Source: Hadesarchaea archaeon DG-33
GTDB taxonomy: Archaea > Hadarchaeota > Hadarchaeia > Hadarchaeales > Hadarchaeaceae
DNA length: 7,858 nt
Reading direction: 5' to 3'
NCBI GenBank assembly: GCA_001515185.1
Contig: LQHI01000020.1
Location: forward strand, 1 to 7,858
In this document: piece by piece, positions 1 through 5,203 of the stretch
Layout of the letters: every line of letters begins with the position of its first letter
Position numbering within the stretch: the stretch's first letter is position 1
The notes under the pieces: generated by a model
Told to the model about the DNA's origin: nothing
Seen by the model: only the letters and a program-made list of their open reading frames with translations
The model's database searches: none
Program-made: the position numbers and the translations under genes

Positions 1-77
1 ATTGTTTTATCGATGATTAAGTAAATATTCGAGTCGAAACCTTGGCCGCCGATGTTGTGAATCTCTACCAGCTTCAC
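1..77 (-). CDS. MBL-fold metallohydrolase, N-terminal 25 residues only (cut by window edge)
   Basis: The minus strand from a GTG at 77 reads VKLVEIHNIGG, then QGFDSNIYLIIDKT, and stays open to the left edge. A short strand followed by 'G-F-D-S-N-I-Y-L-I' is the usual opening of archaeal glyoxalase-II-like metallo-beta-lactamase-fold hydrolases, where it forms the first beta hairpin before the HxHxDH metal site. That metal site would lie outside this window, so activity cannot be judged. The GTG shares four bases (GTGA) with the stop of the upstream small membrane-protein gene, which suggests translation by re-initiation. A second GTG lies directly upstream at 80-78, after an in-frame TAG, and is an alternative start one residue longer. 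Family assignment is inferred from the N-terminal signature alone. No substrate can be named. Confidence 0.6.
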   Translation of the reverse strand, partial: MKLVEIHNIGGQGFDSNIYLIIDKT

Positions 78-196
78 CACCTAGATGCCCCCGAAACTAT
101 GGAAGAGTAGAAGTAAACCGCGGTCACCATAAAAATGGCAAACAATAATCCAAAAAGAATCGTGAGGACCAACATCGATCGAGCGTAGAGTCCCAT
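74..196 (-). CDS. Small single-pass membrane protein (40 aa), coupled to MBL hydrolase
   Basis: From ATG at 196 the minus strand encodes 40 residues ending in TGA at 76-74. The product starts MGLYARSM, then has a nearly unbroken hydrophobic run from about residue 8 to 29 (rich in Leu, Ile, Phe, Val, with Tyr at the far end), and finishes with a short Ser/Gly tail ending SRW. This predicts one transmembrane helix; the Arg before it suggests a cytoplasmic N-terminus. A GGGAGGT Shine-Dalgarno site sits four bases before the ATG, strong support for translation of so short a frame. The stop overlaps the GTG of the following MBL-fold gene. It lies 85 bases downstream of the radical SAM gene on the same strand. 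I do not recognise a family; a membrane anchor or partner for the hydrolase is only an inference. Confidence 0.65.
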   Translation of the reverse strand: MGLYARSMLVLTILFGLLFAIFMVTAVYFYSSIVSGASRW

Positions 197-199
197 GGA

Positions 200-206
200 A
201 CCTCCC
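200..206 (-). promoter_or_regulatory. Shine-Dalgarno site of the small membrane-protein gene
   Basis: On the minus strand GGGAGGT precedes the ATG at 196 by about four bases. It matches the archaeal 16S tail complement (GGAGGTGA) at six contiguous positions and is the main reason for calling the 40-codon frame a gene. Confidence 0.6.
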
Positions 207-281
207 TAAGGTAATTCCAATCTCGGCTAAAAATAGTTCATCAAAGACCGAAAACCTCTGAAAGAATGGTCAAATTGAACT

Positions 282-1388
282 TTAACTGATCACGTTTTCC
301 AGTCTAGCCTCACGGGCTATCTCAAGCGCTTTGCTGAATTCATCGCTCATCAGCCGCCTGCCCAGCTCATCAAACTCGTGCGCCTTGTACTCTGGTCGGT
401 ACTGATCCATGAGATTCACACGAACCATCGAGCCCAAATTCTCAACTATCCACTCGAGCACAGCGCGCGTGCAGCACTCGACGTGGTTGGGGAGCACGAG
501 ATGACGGATGATGAGTTCAGCGTCCGCAAACGCTAAGCGATGGTTGCGCGCAACGATTTTGAAAAAGTTCAGAACTTTGGAACACCGCAACGCACACTTG
601 TCGTTGCCGTACTTGAAATCAGTGAGGTAAACATCTTGGGTCCCGGATAGCAGCTTCATCGCCTCAAGCGACATGTAAAAATTGGAGTTCCAAACGGAGG
701 GCACGCTCACCTCGCATCGATTGAGCGCCTCTAAGATCGTATGGAGATTTGGCGTGGGGTCCCCTCCAACCCAGTTTACATTTCGCGCCCCATCACGACG
801 TTGCACTTCGACGAGCTTGGCGAGCGTCTGAGGTGAAACTTCAACACCCCCTTTCGGGTCCTGCGAAATATCCCAGTTTTGGCAATATTGGCACTTGAAA
901 GTGCACCCGTTGAAAAAAATTGTGTAGGAGGGCACTAGTTCGGGCTCCTCGCCGGTGTGAATGAATTCTGAAGCTATCCGCGACCGCTCACCTACCCCAC
1001 AGACCCCTACCTTGCCCACCGTTCGATCGACCCCGCATCTACGTTCACAGAAGTGGCACGAGCGCAGAATCCGCTTGGCAAGCTCCACTTTCAAATCGAG
1101 CAACGAGAGGCTGGGTTGCTTCAAATTTTCGATCTTCGTTTTGTCCTTGTTAATATCCGCGAACAGCTTTCGAAACTCCTTCACCCCCCGCTCGTGGGCG
1201 CGCCATAGCTCCTCATCACTCACCGAAAGGTCGACCTTCGCTGGCACGCGCTTGCACACTAAAAAGCGTGCGGGGAGCTTGCCCTCCACAACCGCAAAGT
1301 AGCGTGAAAGCGACTTTCGTGCCTTTTGGTCGCGGAGCACCGTCACCGCTTCAGGTCTGAAGACCCGCCACATGAGGACACCAATCAC
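282..1388 (-). CDS. Radical SAM protein, PflX/COG1313 family (pyruvate-formate lyase activase-like)
   Basis: The 368-residue product carries the radical SAM cluster motif CxxxCxxC at Cys162, Cys166 and Cys169, within NGCTFKCQYCQNWDIS. About 45 residues earlier is a second cysteine group, C111xxC114xxx(R)C118GVDR...C130GVG, the pattern typical of COG1313 proteins, which probably holds an extra metal or Fe-S site. Further family hallmarks are VGGDPTPNL (the GGE-type SAM-binding motif, here with Asp), VWNSNFYMS, YLTDFKYGND, LIIRHLVLPNH and QYRPEY. These proteins resemble PFL-activating enzymes but their substrate is unknown; no glycyl-radical enzyme is in the window. Residues 1-100 are a charged extension without a recognised motif. 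The longest frame starts at GTG 1388 without a Shine-Dalgarno site; ATG at 1373, with GGTG five bases upstream, gives 363 residues and may be the true start. It is transcribed divergently from prs. Confidence 0.85.
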   Translation of the reverse strand: MIGVLMWRVFRPEAVTVLRDQKARKSLSRYFAVVEGKLPARFLVCKRVPAKVDLSVSDEELWRAHERGVKEFRKLFADINKDKTKIENLKQPSLSLLDLKVELAKRILRSCHFCERRCGVDRTVGKVGVCGVGERSRIASEFIHTGEEPELVPSYTIFFNGCTFKCQYCQNWDISQDPKGGVEVSPQTLAKLVEVQRRDGARNVNWVGGDPTPNLHTILEALNRCEVSVPSVWNSNFYMSLEAMKLLSGTQDVYLTDFKYGNDKCALRCSKVLNFFKIVARNHRLAFADAELIIRHLVLPNHVECCTRAVLEWIVENLGSMVRVNLMDQYRPEYKAHEFDELGRRLMSDEFSKALEIAREARLENVIS

Positions 1389-1389
1389 A

Positions 1390-1398
1390 TATTTTAAT
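1390..1398 (+). promoter_or_regulatory. Putative TATA box of the prs operon
   Basis: In the 41-base divergent gap, TATTTTAAT is the only clear AT-rich block. Its centre lies about 36 bases before the prs TTG start, which would put transcription start near 1420, just at the GAGGGA ribosome site (1420-1425), giving a very short leader. The same block read on the minus strand lies too close to the radical SAM start to serve it unless that gene begins downstream of GTG 1388. Inference from spacing only. Confidence 0.35.
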
Positions 1399-1429
1399 TG
1401 CCACGCTAAAGAGTTGCGCGAGGGATAGC

Positions 1430-2305
1430 TTGATAATCATCGCTGGATCTGCCTCACCTAAACTCGCGTCGAGGGTTGCAAAGCAGCTAAAGTGCCCAAT
1501 TTTAAACCCCGAAATAAAACGCTTCCCCGATGGCGAGCTCTACGTACGCCTCGACGCCAAACTCGAGGGAAAACACGTAGTCATTGTTCAGTCAACCCAC
1601 CATCCACAGAACGACAACCTCATCGAGCTCTTTCTGCTGCTCGATGCCGCTAAGGATTTAGGTGCTCGACACGTTACAGCCACCGTTCCTTATCTCATAT
1701 CGTCCCGGCAGGACAAGCTATTCAAGCCAGGAGAATCCACAGGCACCCACACCATCTGTAAGCTCATCGAGCACGCGGGGGCGGACGACTTCCTCACCGT
1801 AGACATGCAGAATGATAGAGTCATACAGAATTTTTCAATCCCAACCTACAATCTCACTGCGACGTCCTTGCTAGGACAATACCTTGACAAACTCAAGCTC
1901 CAAGACCCTGTCATCCTAGGAATCGACCAAGGATCACTTGAGCGCGTTCGAAGGGTGGCTGCCGAGCTGAATGCCAATTATGATTACTTGGTGAAGCGGA
2001 AAGTGACCCAGAAAAAAATCACCACCCAACCAAAACACCTCGAGGTCGCAAAGCGGGATGTGGTTTTGGTGGATGACATTATCAGCACTGGCGGCAACAT
2101 CATCGAGGCAACACGAATACTTCGACGCCAGCGAGCGCGCAAAATCTACGTGGCCTGTACCCATCCAGCGGTCACTGAGGATACCCTCCAAAAGATTCTG
2201 AAGGCGGGCGTGCAATCGGTCATTGCCACCGACACCATCGAGCACCGGACAAGTTTGGTCTCAGTTGCCCCCATCATCGCAGGGGCTATCCAGCAAGGGT
2301 TTTAA
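1430..2305 (+). CDS. prs: Ribose-phosphate pyrophosphokinase (PRPP synthase), archaeal type, with altered catalytic residues
   Basis: The family makes PRPP from ribose 5-phosphate and ATP in the cytoplasm, feeding nucleotide, histidine and tryptophan synthesis. Length is 291 residues, normal for archaea. Visible motifs: FPDGELYVR (32-40) and SRQDK (92-96) of the ATP site, NDNLIEL (61-67), and the PRPP loop VDDIISTGG (214-222). Several positions are unusual: the usual D-x-H motif reads VDMQ, with Gln127 in place of the metal/ATP-binding His; the flexible-loop Lys-x-Arg reads KRK (189-191), so Arg becomes Lys; and Thr after the PRPP-loop GG is Asn223. The protein may be an active variant or a paralogue with changed function. 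The TTG start is chosen because MIIIAGSAS matches the family N-terminus and GAGGGA lies four bases upstream. It is the first gene of a three-gene operon, with one base before the next start. Confidence 0.88.
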   Translation: MIIIAGSASPKLASRVAKQLKCPILNPEIKRFPDGELYVRLDAKLEGKHVVIVQSTHHPQNDNLIELFLLLDAAKDLGARHVTATVPYLISSRQDKLFKPGESTGTHTICKLIEHAGADDFLTVDMQNDRVIQNFSIPTYNLTATSLLGQYLDKLKLQDPVILGIDQGSLERVRRVAAELNANYDYLVKRKVTQKKITTQPKHLEVAKRDVVLVDDIISTGGNIIEATRILRRQRARKIYVACTHPAVTEDTLQKILKAGVQSVIATDTIEHRTSLVSVAPIIAGAIQQGF

Positions 2306-2306
2306 C

Positions 2307-3338
2307 ATGAAAAGATTGATGTTCGTGCTCTCAGGCGAGCATCCAACGTTGCCAACAGCTGAAGCAGTGGCCGCAATCAAGGCCGAGCACCGCGCCTACC
2401 GGGTGCTTGAACAGCTCAACCAAGTGCTCGTCGCTGAAACCAAGGCTAGCCCGGAGGTACTTGCTTCGCGTCTAGCGATGTGCCGCGAGATATGCATACA
2501 CCTCTGCACTTCCAACGCAAACGAGGAAGATATCCTCGAGTCCGTGGGAAGCTCCGACATCGTGGACCTCATCCCCCATGGAAAAAGCTTCGCGGTGCAT
2601 CTGAAGCGCGTGAAGCGAAGTTCACCCGAGATCAATACGCTGAAACTCGCTAAGACTATTGCTAACACCATCGCGGAAGAGGTCGAGTTTAAGGTCGATT
2701 TGGCTCACCCCGATATCGAGTTCTTGGGAGTATTGACTGGAGAGCGGTGCGCGCTTGGGATAACCGCCGCGAGGGTGGACCGACGCCAATTCGCGCGACG
2801 CAGGCCAACGCTCAGACCTGCATTCCACCCTGGTACCCTTATGCCCACGTTCGCTCGCTGCATGACCAATCTCGCCCGGACCCCTCGAGGTGGCATGCTA
2901 TTAGATCCATTTTGCGGTGTGGGCGGTATCCTGCTCGAAGCGGGGCTAATCGGGGCGAAACTCGTCGGCATAGACATAGATCGCGAGATGATTGAGGGGG
3001 CGCGAAAGAACTTGGAAGCTAGCGGCGTGGTCGACTTTCAGCTCATGGTCGGAGACGCCCGCAAGCTACCAGCGCTCGAGGTCGATGCTGTAGCAACTGA
3101 TCCCCCATTCGGTCGCCAAGCCTCTACGGCCGGAGCCCCACTGGAGGAGCTCTATGAACAAGCGTTACCTTCAATCGCAGGGGTGCTTCGGCGCAAGGGA
3201 TACGCGTGCATCGCCTCGCCCGCCGAGCTGGAACTTGAAGAGTTGGCTGTAAGCGCTGGACTTCGGACGATTGAAAAGCATGAGCAGCGGGTACACCGGA
3301 GTTTGACGAGAAGAATTTACGTATTCAGGAGGAAGTAG
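2307..3338 (+). CDS. tRNA (guanine-10-N2)-methyltransferase, Trm-G10/Trm11-like, THUMP domain
   Basis: This 343-residue protein matches archaeal Trm-G10 enzymes (P. abyssi type, about 330 residues), which use SAM to form m2G or m22G at position 10 of tRNA. The N-terminal half, starting MKRLMFVLSGEHPTLP and running to about residue 160, fits the N-terminal ferredoxin-like plus THUMP RNA-binding region. A linker containing RPAFHPGTLMP (170-180) leads to a Rossmann methyltransferase: motif I LLDPFCGVGG (198-207), the acidic GIDID (221-225), VGDARKLP, and the catalytic motif DPPFGR (265-270, D/N-PP-Y/F type) for exocyclic amino groups. The start is ATG 2307, one base after the prs stop, with AAGGG seven bases upstream. 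A longer open frame from 2223 lies inside prs, and its extra 28 residues do not look like family sequence. Its position between prs and rnz suggests co-expression with tRNA 3'-end processing. Confidence 0.88.
   Translation: MKRLMFVLSGEHPTLPTAEAVAAIKAEHRAYRVLEQLNQVLVAETKASPEVLASRLAMCREICIHLCTSNANEEDILESVGSSDIVDLIPHGKSFAVHLKRVKRSSPEINTLKLAKTIANTIAEEVEFKVDLAHPDIEFLGVLTGERCALGITAARVDRRQFARRRPTLRPAFHPGTLMPTFARCMTNLARTPRGGMLLDPFCGVGGILLEAGLIGAKLVGIDIDREMIEGARKNLEASGVVDFQLMVGDARKLPALEVDAVATDPPFGRQASTAGAPLEELYEQALPSIAGVLRRKGYACIASPAELELEELAVSAGLRTIEKHEQRVHRSLTRRIYVFRRK
3327..3332 (+). promoter_or_regulatory. Shine-Dalgarno site of rnz, inside the end of the methyltransferase gene
   Basis: AGGAGG lies seven bases before the GTG at 3340 and overlaps the last codons of the upstream gene. 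It fixes the rnz start at GTG 3340 and marks the two genes as an operon. Confidence 0.7.
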
Positions 3339-3339
3339 G

Positions 3340-4251
3340 GTGAAACTCATCTTCCTCGGGACCAGCGGAAGCATCCCAACCTCCCAGCGAGGATTGCCCG
3401 CGATAGCCCTGCGGCACGAACGCGAGTTCTTGCTTTTCGACTGCGCGGAGGGGACGCAACGCCAGATGGTCAGAACAAAGCTCAGTCCCCTAAAAATCGA
3501 TGCGATCTTCATAACTCATTTGCATGGCGACCACTTTCTAGGACTCGCCGGGCTAGTACAAACGATGTCGTTGATGGGCCGAGAGCGGAAGCTCGAAGTT
3601 TACTGCCCCCGTGGTGAAGGTGGACGCATCGAGAGATACCTCCAAATTCCCCATTACACCCTCACCTTTGAAGTAGCAGTACATGAGCTGGAGCCGGAGG
3701 AGGAAGTCAAGCGCCGGGGGTACTGCATCCTGACTTCCAATGCCGAGCACTCAGTGCCCTCGCTCGCCTACGCTTTGGTTGAGAACCAGCGCCCGGGCAA
3801 GTTTTATCCTGAAAAAGCGGTTGCATTAGGCGTGAAGCCAGGCCCAGATTTCTCCAGCCTGAAGTCGGGCAATAGCATTAGACTGCGCGACGGAAGCGTT
3901 GTCAAACCGGAGCAGGTGATGGGTTCTCCTCGAGCCGGACGAAAGATCGTTTATGCCGGTGACACCCGCCCATGTGAGAGCATCATCGAACTCGCGCGCG
4001 ATGCTGATGTGCTCATCCACGATTGCACGCTATCCGACGAACTCGCAGACAAAGCAGCGGAGAACGCACACTCGACCCCAAGTGAGGCCGCGGAGGTTGC
4101 AAAGCGGGCAAACGTGAAACAACTCGTGCTCCTGCACGTGAGTCCGCGCTACAAAGATGATTCAATTCTCCTCAAACAAGCACAACGAATTTTCCCTAAC
4201 ACCGTCGTGGCACGAGACCTGATGGAGCTCGATGTGAAGTTTCAAGAATAG
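3340..4251 (+). CDS. rnz: Ribonuclease Z (tRNA 3'-processing endonuclease)
   Basis: RNase Z cuts precursor tRNA just after the discriminator base so that CCA can be added. The 303-residue product starts MKLIFLGTSGSIPT, the standard short-form RNase Z opening. All zinc ligands of the MBL fold are present: THLHGDH with His60, His62, Asp64 and His65, then His137 (in AEHSVPSLAY), Asp208 (in YAGDTRPCE), and His266 (in LLHVSPRY). His244 in AHSTPSEAAE is the conserved catalytic-region HST motif. Spacing agrees with the B. subtilis enzyme with a constant shift of three residues. The segment around 150-190 with PGPDFSSLKSG corresponds to the flexible exosite arm (GP motif) that grips the tRNA elbow. 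FDCAEGTQRQ has Ala where Gly is usual, a mild change. It is the last gene of the prs operon; a T tract follows about 90 bases after the stop. Confidence 0.95.
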   Translation: MKLIFLGTSGSIPTSQRGLPAIALRHEREFLLFDCAEGTQRQMVRTKLSPLKIDAIFITHLHGDHFLGLAGLVQTMSLMGRERKLEVYCPRGEGGRIERYLQIPHYTLTFEVAVHELEPEEEVKRRGYCILTSNAEHSVPSLAYALVENQRPGKFYPEKAVALGVKPGPDFSSLKSGNSIRLRDGSVVKPEQVMGSPRAGRKIVYAGDTRPCESIIELARDADVLIHDCTLSDELADKAAENAHSTPSEAAEVAKRANVKQLVLLHVSPRYKDDSILLKQAQRIFPNTVVARDLMELDVKFQE

Positions 4252-4268
4252 AGAGCTCGGGTGGAAGT

Positions 4269-4361
4269 TTAGCTCATCTGAAGTCGCATAATCCTCTTCT
4301 CGTCATCGCCCAATTTTAATCGAATTTCAGGTATTTGAATTTTTTCTTGGGTTAAACGAGG
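4269..4361 (-). other. Protein-like open frame without a start codon, possible gene remnant
   Basis: In the 183-base gap between rnz and the dCMP deaminase, the minus strand has a 30-codon open stretch reading PRLTQEKIQIPEIRLKLG followed by DDEKRIMRLQMS and TAA. The mix of charged and hydrophobic residues looks like real protein. There is no usable start (only a TTG at codon 17 and internal ATGs). The same frame continues upstream past one TAA (4362-4364) as ...LPAKFLEDALNS. It could be the decayed end of a lost gene or chance. I name no function. Confidence 0.2.
4340..4348 (+). terminator. Oligo-T tract, possible terminator of the prs operon
   Basis: A run of six T followed by CTT lies about 90 bases beyond the rnz stop, just after a weak hairpin (TTCA / TGAA, six-base loop). 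Archaeal RNA polymerase terminates at such oligo-T tracts with little need for a stem. No better candidate precedes it. Confidence 0.4.
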
Positions 4362-4406
4362 TTACGAGTTCAAAGCATCTTCCAAAAACTTTGCGGGTAA
4401 GTTGGT

Positions 4407-4420
4407 AAAAACGAGAAAAA
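4407..4420 (-). terminator. Twin T tracts, possible terminator of the dCMP deaminase gene
   Basis: Read on the minus strand, two runs of five T separated by CTCG begin about 15 bases after the deaminase stop codon. This is the expected form of an archaeal intrinsic terminator. No stable hairpin is seen. Confidence 0.45.
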
Positions 4421-4434
4421 TTTGGTTGTTGGAA

Positions 4435-4959
4435 TTATTTTCCCTTTTTTGTTTTTCGAACTTCTTCCATTCTCTCCAGATATCGTTTGGTGTCTTCGCT
4501 CGCCCATTCCGAGACATCAATTTTTGCTATACTTCCATCTGATTTTTTTATTACAACTTCTTTAATGCCAGCGTTGATTATCACCCGCTTGCATCTATTG
4601 CATGGTTTAGCTTCAGTTAGCGAACCGTTCGCATTTTGCCCTAAAACGTAAAGAATTCCGCCTAAGACGTTTGCCCCGTGCCTCGCTGCATTCAGGATTG
4701 CGTTCTCTTCGGCGTGAACCCCCGGGCATTCATCATAGCTCGAGTAGTGGGGCAAATCTAGCTCATCTTTAATACAACCAACCTCAGAGCAGTTGATCAC
4801 TCCCCGGGCTGGGCCGTTATATCCGGAGCTTACCACAGCATCCTCGCGAACTACGATGGCCCCGAACTTTCTCCTCAAACATGGAGATCTGAGACATACG
4901 GCTTTCGCAATCTCCAAATAATATTCAGCTTTTGTTGGTCTCAAAATATCACCCACCAT
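4435..4959 (-). CDS. Deoxycytidylate (dCMP) deaminase, ComEB/COG2131 family
   Basis: dCMP deaminase converts dCMP to dUMP, the precursor of dTMP. The 174-residue frame has the zinc-dependent deaminase motif HAEENAI (catalytic Glu, zinc His about residue 81) and the paired cysteines in AKPCNRCKRVIINAGI (about 118-133), with the family signatures CLRRKFGAIVV, SSGYNGPARG and CSEVGC. A short insert before the second motif (LGQNANGSLTEAK) is common in archaeal members. The C-terminus is a Lys/Glu-rich tail. The start is uncertain: ATG at 4959 gives the longest frame, but TTG at 4944, preceded by GGTGAT, yields MRPTKAEYYLEIA, the normal family N-terminus (MRPxxxEYF), and is probably the true start (169 residues). 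It lies 33 bases after a small ORF on the same strand. A related cytidine/tRNA deaminase is less likely given these motifs. Confidence 0.9.
   Translation of the reverse strand: MVGDILRPTKAEYYLEIAKAVCLRSPCLRRKFGAIVVREDAVVSSGYNGPARGVINCSEVGCIKDELDLPHYSSYDECPGVHAEENAILNAARHGANVLGGILYVLGQNANGSLTEAKPCNRCKRVIINAGIKEVVIKKSDGSIAKIDVSEWASEDTKRYLERMEEVRKTKKGK
4948..4953 (-). promoter_or_regulatory. Internal Shine-Dalgarno site deciding the dCMP deaminase start
   Basis: GGTGAT on the minus strand matches the 3' part of the archaeal SD consensus perfectly and ends three bases before TTG 4944. It lies inside codons 3-4 of the longest frame, so it can serve only the downstream TTG. The sequence before ATG 4959 has no comparable site. 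Confidence 0.5.
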
Positions 4960-4992
4960 TCATTATACTTCTTATGATTTGTCCAGTGATAT

Positions 4993-5121
4993 TCATATCT
5001 CTTTACCTAATTTCAAAAACTTTTTTTCTGTTTGGAAGTACCTCCTTAACTTTTTTTCTTGTATGCGCCTGCCTTCTAATTCATAAAGTTCCTGTACCGC
5101 AGCGCTATTTATTTCTTTCAT
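4993..5121 (-). CDS. Small charged protein (42 aa), upstream of dCMP deaminase
   Basis: A minus-strand ATG at 5121 opens a 42-codon frame ending in TGA at 4995-4993. The product reads MKEINSAAVQELYELEG then RRIQEKKLRRYFQTEKKFL and KLGKEI. It is strongly charged, with a pattern that fits one or two amphipathic helices, no cysteines and no membrane segment. An in-frame TGA just upstream makes this ATG the first possible start. There is no Shine-Dalgarno site, but a TATA-like block (5148-5156) is centred about 31 bases upstream, so the message could be leaderless. The dCMP deaminase follows after 33 bases on the same strand. I do not recognise a family. Caution: the strand is A-rich here, which favours Lys/Glu codons by chance, and the opposite strand is also open. 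Confidence 0.4.
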   Translation of the reverse strand: MKEINSAAVQELYELEGRRIQEKKLRRYFQTEKKFLKLGKEI

Positions 5122-5147
5122 GATAAAGGATATAGGAAAGACAATTC

Positions 5148-5156
5148 ATAAATATT
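5148..5156. promoter_or_regulatory. Near-palindromic TATA box between gdhA and the small ORF / dCMP deaminase
   Basis: ATAAATATT (AATATTTAT on the other strand) lies in the divergent region. Going right, transcription would begin near 5178, about 26 bases before the gdhA ATG and just ahead of its ribosome site. Going left, it would begin near the ATG at 5121. One box could therefore serve both directions. A second AT block at 5165-5175 is too close to gdhA to give a leader with the SD. No operator-like repeat is evident. Confidence 0.4.
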
Positions 5157-5190
5157 CGAGGTAAAAAAATATTTAGATTAAATTAGGAAA

Positions 5191-5195
5191 GGTGA
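5191..5195 (+). promoter_or_regulatory. Shine-Dalgarno site of gdhA
   Basis: GGTGA, eight bases before ATG 5204, is the best ribosome-binding match. Its GTG (5192) is the first possible start codon of the longest frame, but it is better explained as part of this site. Confidence 0.6.
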
Positions 5196-5203
5196 CAAAA
5201 AAA

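Noticed and set aside
227..236. Minus-strand CTATTTTTAG as a dedicated promoter for the small membrane-protein gene
   Set aside because: A transcript starting about 26 bases downstream would begin within the ribosome site; co-transcription with the radical SAM gene is as likely.
961..1302. Plus-strand 113-codon frame opposite the radical SAM gene
   Set aside because: It lies antisense to the conserved cysteine motifs and has a Ser/Arg/Thr-rich low-quality composition typical of shadow frames.
2223..2306. 28-residue N-terminal extension of the tRNA methyltransferase
   Set aside because: It lies wholly within prs, has low-complexity Ser/Pro content unlike the family, and ATG 2307 has a suitable ribosome site and the family N-terminus.
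4255..4320. Possible C/D-box guide RNA on the minus strand (GCGATGA ... AGATGAG)
   Set aside because: Both C-like boxes have mismatches, no CTGA D or D' box is at the right spacing, and guide segments would be too long.
4252..4434. Possible tRNA gene after rnz (GGGTGGA...AGCTCA-like start)
   Set aside because: No GGTTCRA T-loop, anticodon stem or closing acceptor strand follows at the required distances.
5040..5047. Perfect AAGGAGGT on the minus strand, looking like a strong Shine-Dalgarno site
   Set aside because: No ATG, GTG or TTG follows within about 4-14 bases; it is explained as Leu-Arg-Arg-Tyr codons of the small ORF at 4993-5121.
4932..5123. Plus-strand hydrophobic 63-codon frame in the gdhA/deaminase divergent region
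   Set aside because: It begins inside the deaminase coding region at a TTG, has no ribosome site before TTG 4932 or its internal ATG, and its hydrophobic look follows from the T-rich strand. The opposite-strand small ORF has better promoter spacing.
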